The notes below the pieces were generated by a model. That model was not told where the DNA came from. It ran no database searches and was given only the letters and a program-made list of their open reading frames with translations. DNA of 64,000 nucleotides, from the NCBI GenBank assembly GCA_943370285.1, contig CALRQJ020000016.1, positions 30,886-94,885 on the forward strand. The letters run 5' to 3'. Below are positions 62,690 to 64,000 of the stretch, one piece after another (the stretch's first letter is position 1; each line of letters opens with the position of its first letter). Source of the stretch: CALRQJ02 sp943370285 (GTDB lineage: Bacteria > Bacteroidota > Bacteroidia > Chitinophagales > Chitinophagaceae). The translations under genes were made by a program, and so were the position numbers.

Positions 62690-63868
62690 TCATCTATCCG
62701 TCACCTCAACAATTAAAAACTTTAAGTAGTTGGTATTTTCCATACCCCAAACTATGGGATGGTCGCTGGCTTGTGCTTGAAAAGTAACCTGCCGTAATTT
62801 TTTACGGGCATCTTTAGCCGCCATTTCTATGGTTTGTAAAAACAATTCGGGTTGTACCAAATTGGTACAACTGCTGGTGACTAAAAATCCACCGCTTTTA
62901 ATGAGTTTCATGCCACGCAGGTTAATTTCTTTATAACCGGTAATGGCTTTTTGTATGTTCTCTCTGCTTTTGGTAAAAGCAGGCGGGTCTAGCATCACCA
63001 CATCGTACTGACGGCCATCCTTGCCCCATTGTTTCAATACATCAAATGCATTTACCGCTTCGAAATGGCAGATATGATCGAGACCGTTAAGGGCTGCATT
63101 GCGGTTGGCTTGGGCAACGGCATTTTCAGAAATATCTAAACCCAAAACTGATTTTGCTCCATAATGTGCGGCATGAATTTCAAAGGTTCCGGTGTAGGTA
63201 AAAGCACCCAACACATCGGCGCCTTTTACAATATATTGAATGGCCCGGCGGTTGTCTTGTTGGTCTAGAAAGTAGCCTGTTTTTTGTCCGTTAGCAATAT
63301 CTACATAGAATTGTAAGCCATTTTCTTTGATGGTGATATTGGTATCAAACTCCGCAGATAAAAAGCCTTTGTGCTGGTCTAAACCTTCCAACTCTCTCAC
63401 CGGTACATCGTTGCGTTCATAAATACCTTTGGGCGAAAAAATTTGCTCCAAAGCCTTGATGATGGCGGGTTTCCAATGGTCCATGCCCAACGACAAAGTT
63501 TGCAACACAAAATAATCGTTGAACTTATCAATGATTAAAGCCGGCATGTCATCGGCTTCGCCAAAGATGAGGCGACAGTTTTCGGTATAGCCGGTTTTTT
63601 GACGATAGTTCCAGGCTTGTAAAATGCGTTGGTGAAAAAATGCCTCGTTGATGACCTCATTTTTTTTACGAGTAAGCAGCCGAACCAAGATTTGTGATTT
63701 GGGGTTGATATACCCTTGTCCTACAAATTTATCATCGTAAAAAAATACTTGTACGGTATCGCCGGGTGTTACTTCGCCTTCAATTTTTTCTACTTCGTTG
63801 GCAAAAATCCAAGGGTGACCGTTGGCAATACGTTGGGTAATTTTTCGCTTCAGCGTAACTTTTGTCAT
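62690..63868 (-). CDS. rlmI: RlmI-like 23S rRNA cytosine methyltransferase
   Basis: The ATG at 63868 is placed 4 bases behind a perfect -7 box. The 392-residue protein has an N-terminal PUA domain (VTLKRKITQRIANGHPWIFA) and a SAM-dependent methyltransferase domain with ADVLGAFTYTGTFEIHAAHY, the catalytic DPPAF in YDVVMLDPPAFTKSRENIQ and a Cys in GGFLVTSSCTNLVQPE. This is the RlmI/RlmK class that makes m5C in 23S rRNA. The exact target is inferred. Confidence 0.88.
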   Translation of the reverse strand: MTKVTLKRKITQRIANGHPWIFANEVEKIEGEVTPGDTVQVFFYDDKFVGQGYINPKSQILVRLLTRKKNEVINEAFFHQRILQAWNYRQKTGYTENCRLIFGEADDMPALIIDKFNDYFVLQTLSLGMDHWKPAIIKALEQIFSPKGIYERNDVPVRELEGLDQHKGFLSAEFDTNITIKENGLQFYVDIANGQKTGYFLDQQDNRRAIQYIVKGADVLGAFTYTGTFEIHAAHYGAKSVLGLDISENAVAQANRNAALNGLDHICHFEAVNAFDVLKQWGKDGRQYDVVMLDPPAFTKSRENIQKAITGYKEINLRGMKLIKSGGFLVTSSCTNLVQPELFLQTIEMAAKDARKKLRQVTFQAQASDHPIVWGMENTNYLKFLIVEVTDR

Positions 63869-63872
63869 GCGG

Positions 63873-63880
63873 CAAAGATA
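63873..63880 (-). promoter_or_regulatory. Bacteroidota -7 box of rlmI
   Basis: TATCTTTG on the minus strand, followed by CCGC and then the ATG. The sequence TATCTTTGCCGC is the same as in front of prfB. Confidence 0.65.
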
Positions 63881-63963
63881 GGAGGGTTTAGGGTTGAAGT
63901 TTTGTTCCAAATCGTATAGACTTTATTTTTACTTAAATTTTTAAAATATCGAATTTGAAAATC

Positions 63964-64000
63964 ATGGATACATCTAACAATAAAGTCATCACCGTTTTTT
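63964..64000 (+). CDS. Start of an unidentified ORF running off the window
   Basis: An ATG at 63964 opens MDTSNNKVITVF and leaves the window. It is divergent from rlmI, with 95 bases between, which fits a gene start, but twelve residues are too few to name a family. Confidence 0.35.
   Translation, partial: MDTSNNKVITVF

Noticed and set aside
1..64000. CRISPR arrays, prophage, insertion sequences or toxin-antitoxin pairs
   Set aside because: Reading both strands I found no regular spacer-repeat array, transposase, integrase, phage structural gene or recognisable toxin-antitoxin pair.

Overview
The window is a piece of chromosome from a member of the phylum Bacteroidota, most likely the family Chitinophagaceae (inference from gene content; no search was run). 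The signs are AT-rich DNA, TAnnTTTG promoter boxes with little use of Shine-Dalgarno sites, proteins with type IX secretion sorting tails, an HmuY/TonB-receptor haem pair, an alpha2-type glycyl-tRNA synthetase and many DUFs typical of the phylum. Most of the window is housekeeping sequence. No phage, transposase, CRISPR array or classical defence island was found.

Layout. 1-2216 (minus): a YHYH-domain lipoprotein followed by a sulfatase that runs off the left edge. 2217-2977: a gene-poor stretch with tRNA-Arg(CCG) and a broken partial copy of it. 2978-4219: a secreted protein with a type IX sorting tail. 4365-6489 (minus): iscS-iscU-iscA. 6614-8695: methylmalonyl-CoA epimerase and a sorbosone-dehydrogenase-like lipoprotein. 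8815-13202 (minus): a tiny membrane ORF, glyS, a rhodanese and kup. 13376-20251 (plus): an unknown secreted protein, a DUF6427-like membrane protein, purQ, a DsbD N-domain protein, a TlpA-like thioredoxin, and an ABC ATPase with a frameshifted permease. 20319-21203: a dienelactone hydrolase. 21513-27414: pyrG, a GIY-YIG/DUF4357 protein, DUF4407 and yidC. 27511-34886: small secreted proteins, a TPR protein, an amine-oxidase-like FAD enzyme, plsC, ung and an HD hydrolase. 34974-44879: DUF4256, prfB with its +1 frameshift, a thioredoxin, comA-aroE, mutS, and valS-PAP2. 44874-49203 (minus): cysH-cysD-cysN and a siroheme-dehydrogenase/TSUP transporter fusion. 49450-52008: an M13 peptidase and a DinB-like protein. 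52079-56377 (minus): ileS and a DksA-like protein. 56572-59328 (minus): hmuR-hmuY. 59479-61549 (minus): a CDF transporter and an RluD-like synthase. 61711-63868: a peroxiredoxin, a mini sorting-domain protein and an RlmI-like methyltransferase. A new ORF begins at 63964.

Sulfur metabolism is the main theme linking separate loci. There is a sulfatase, the isc sulfur-mobilising operon, a four-gene operon taking sulfate through APS to sulfite plus a possible sulfite/sulfate permease, and a phosphosulfolactate synthase that uses sulfite. The last two could together feed sulfonate (for example sulfonolipid) synthesis, but that is inference.

The features most worth a second look are: the tRNA-Arg remnant with a perfect palindrome where its anticodon should be; an intergenic-type repeat that appears to have entered ileS in frame; the RF2 frameshift site with a perfect AGGAGG and a near-leaderless promoter; the siroheme-domain/permease fusion; the DksA-like protein with a histone-H1-like tail and three missing zinc ligands; and the frameshifted ABC permease. 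I found no clearly undescribed multi-gene system.
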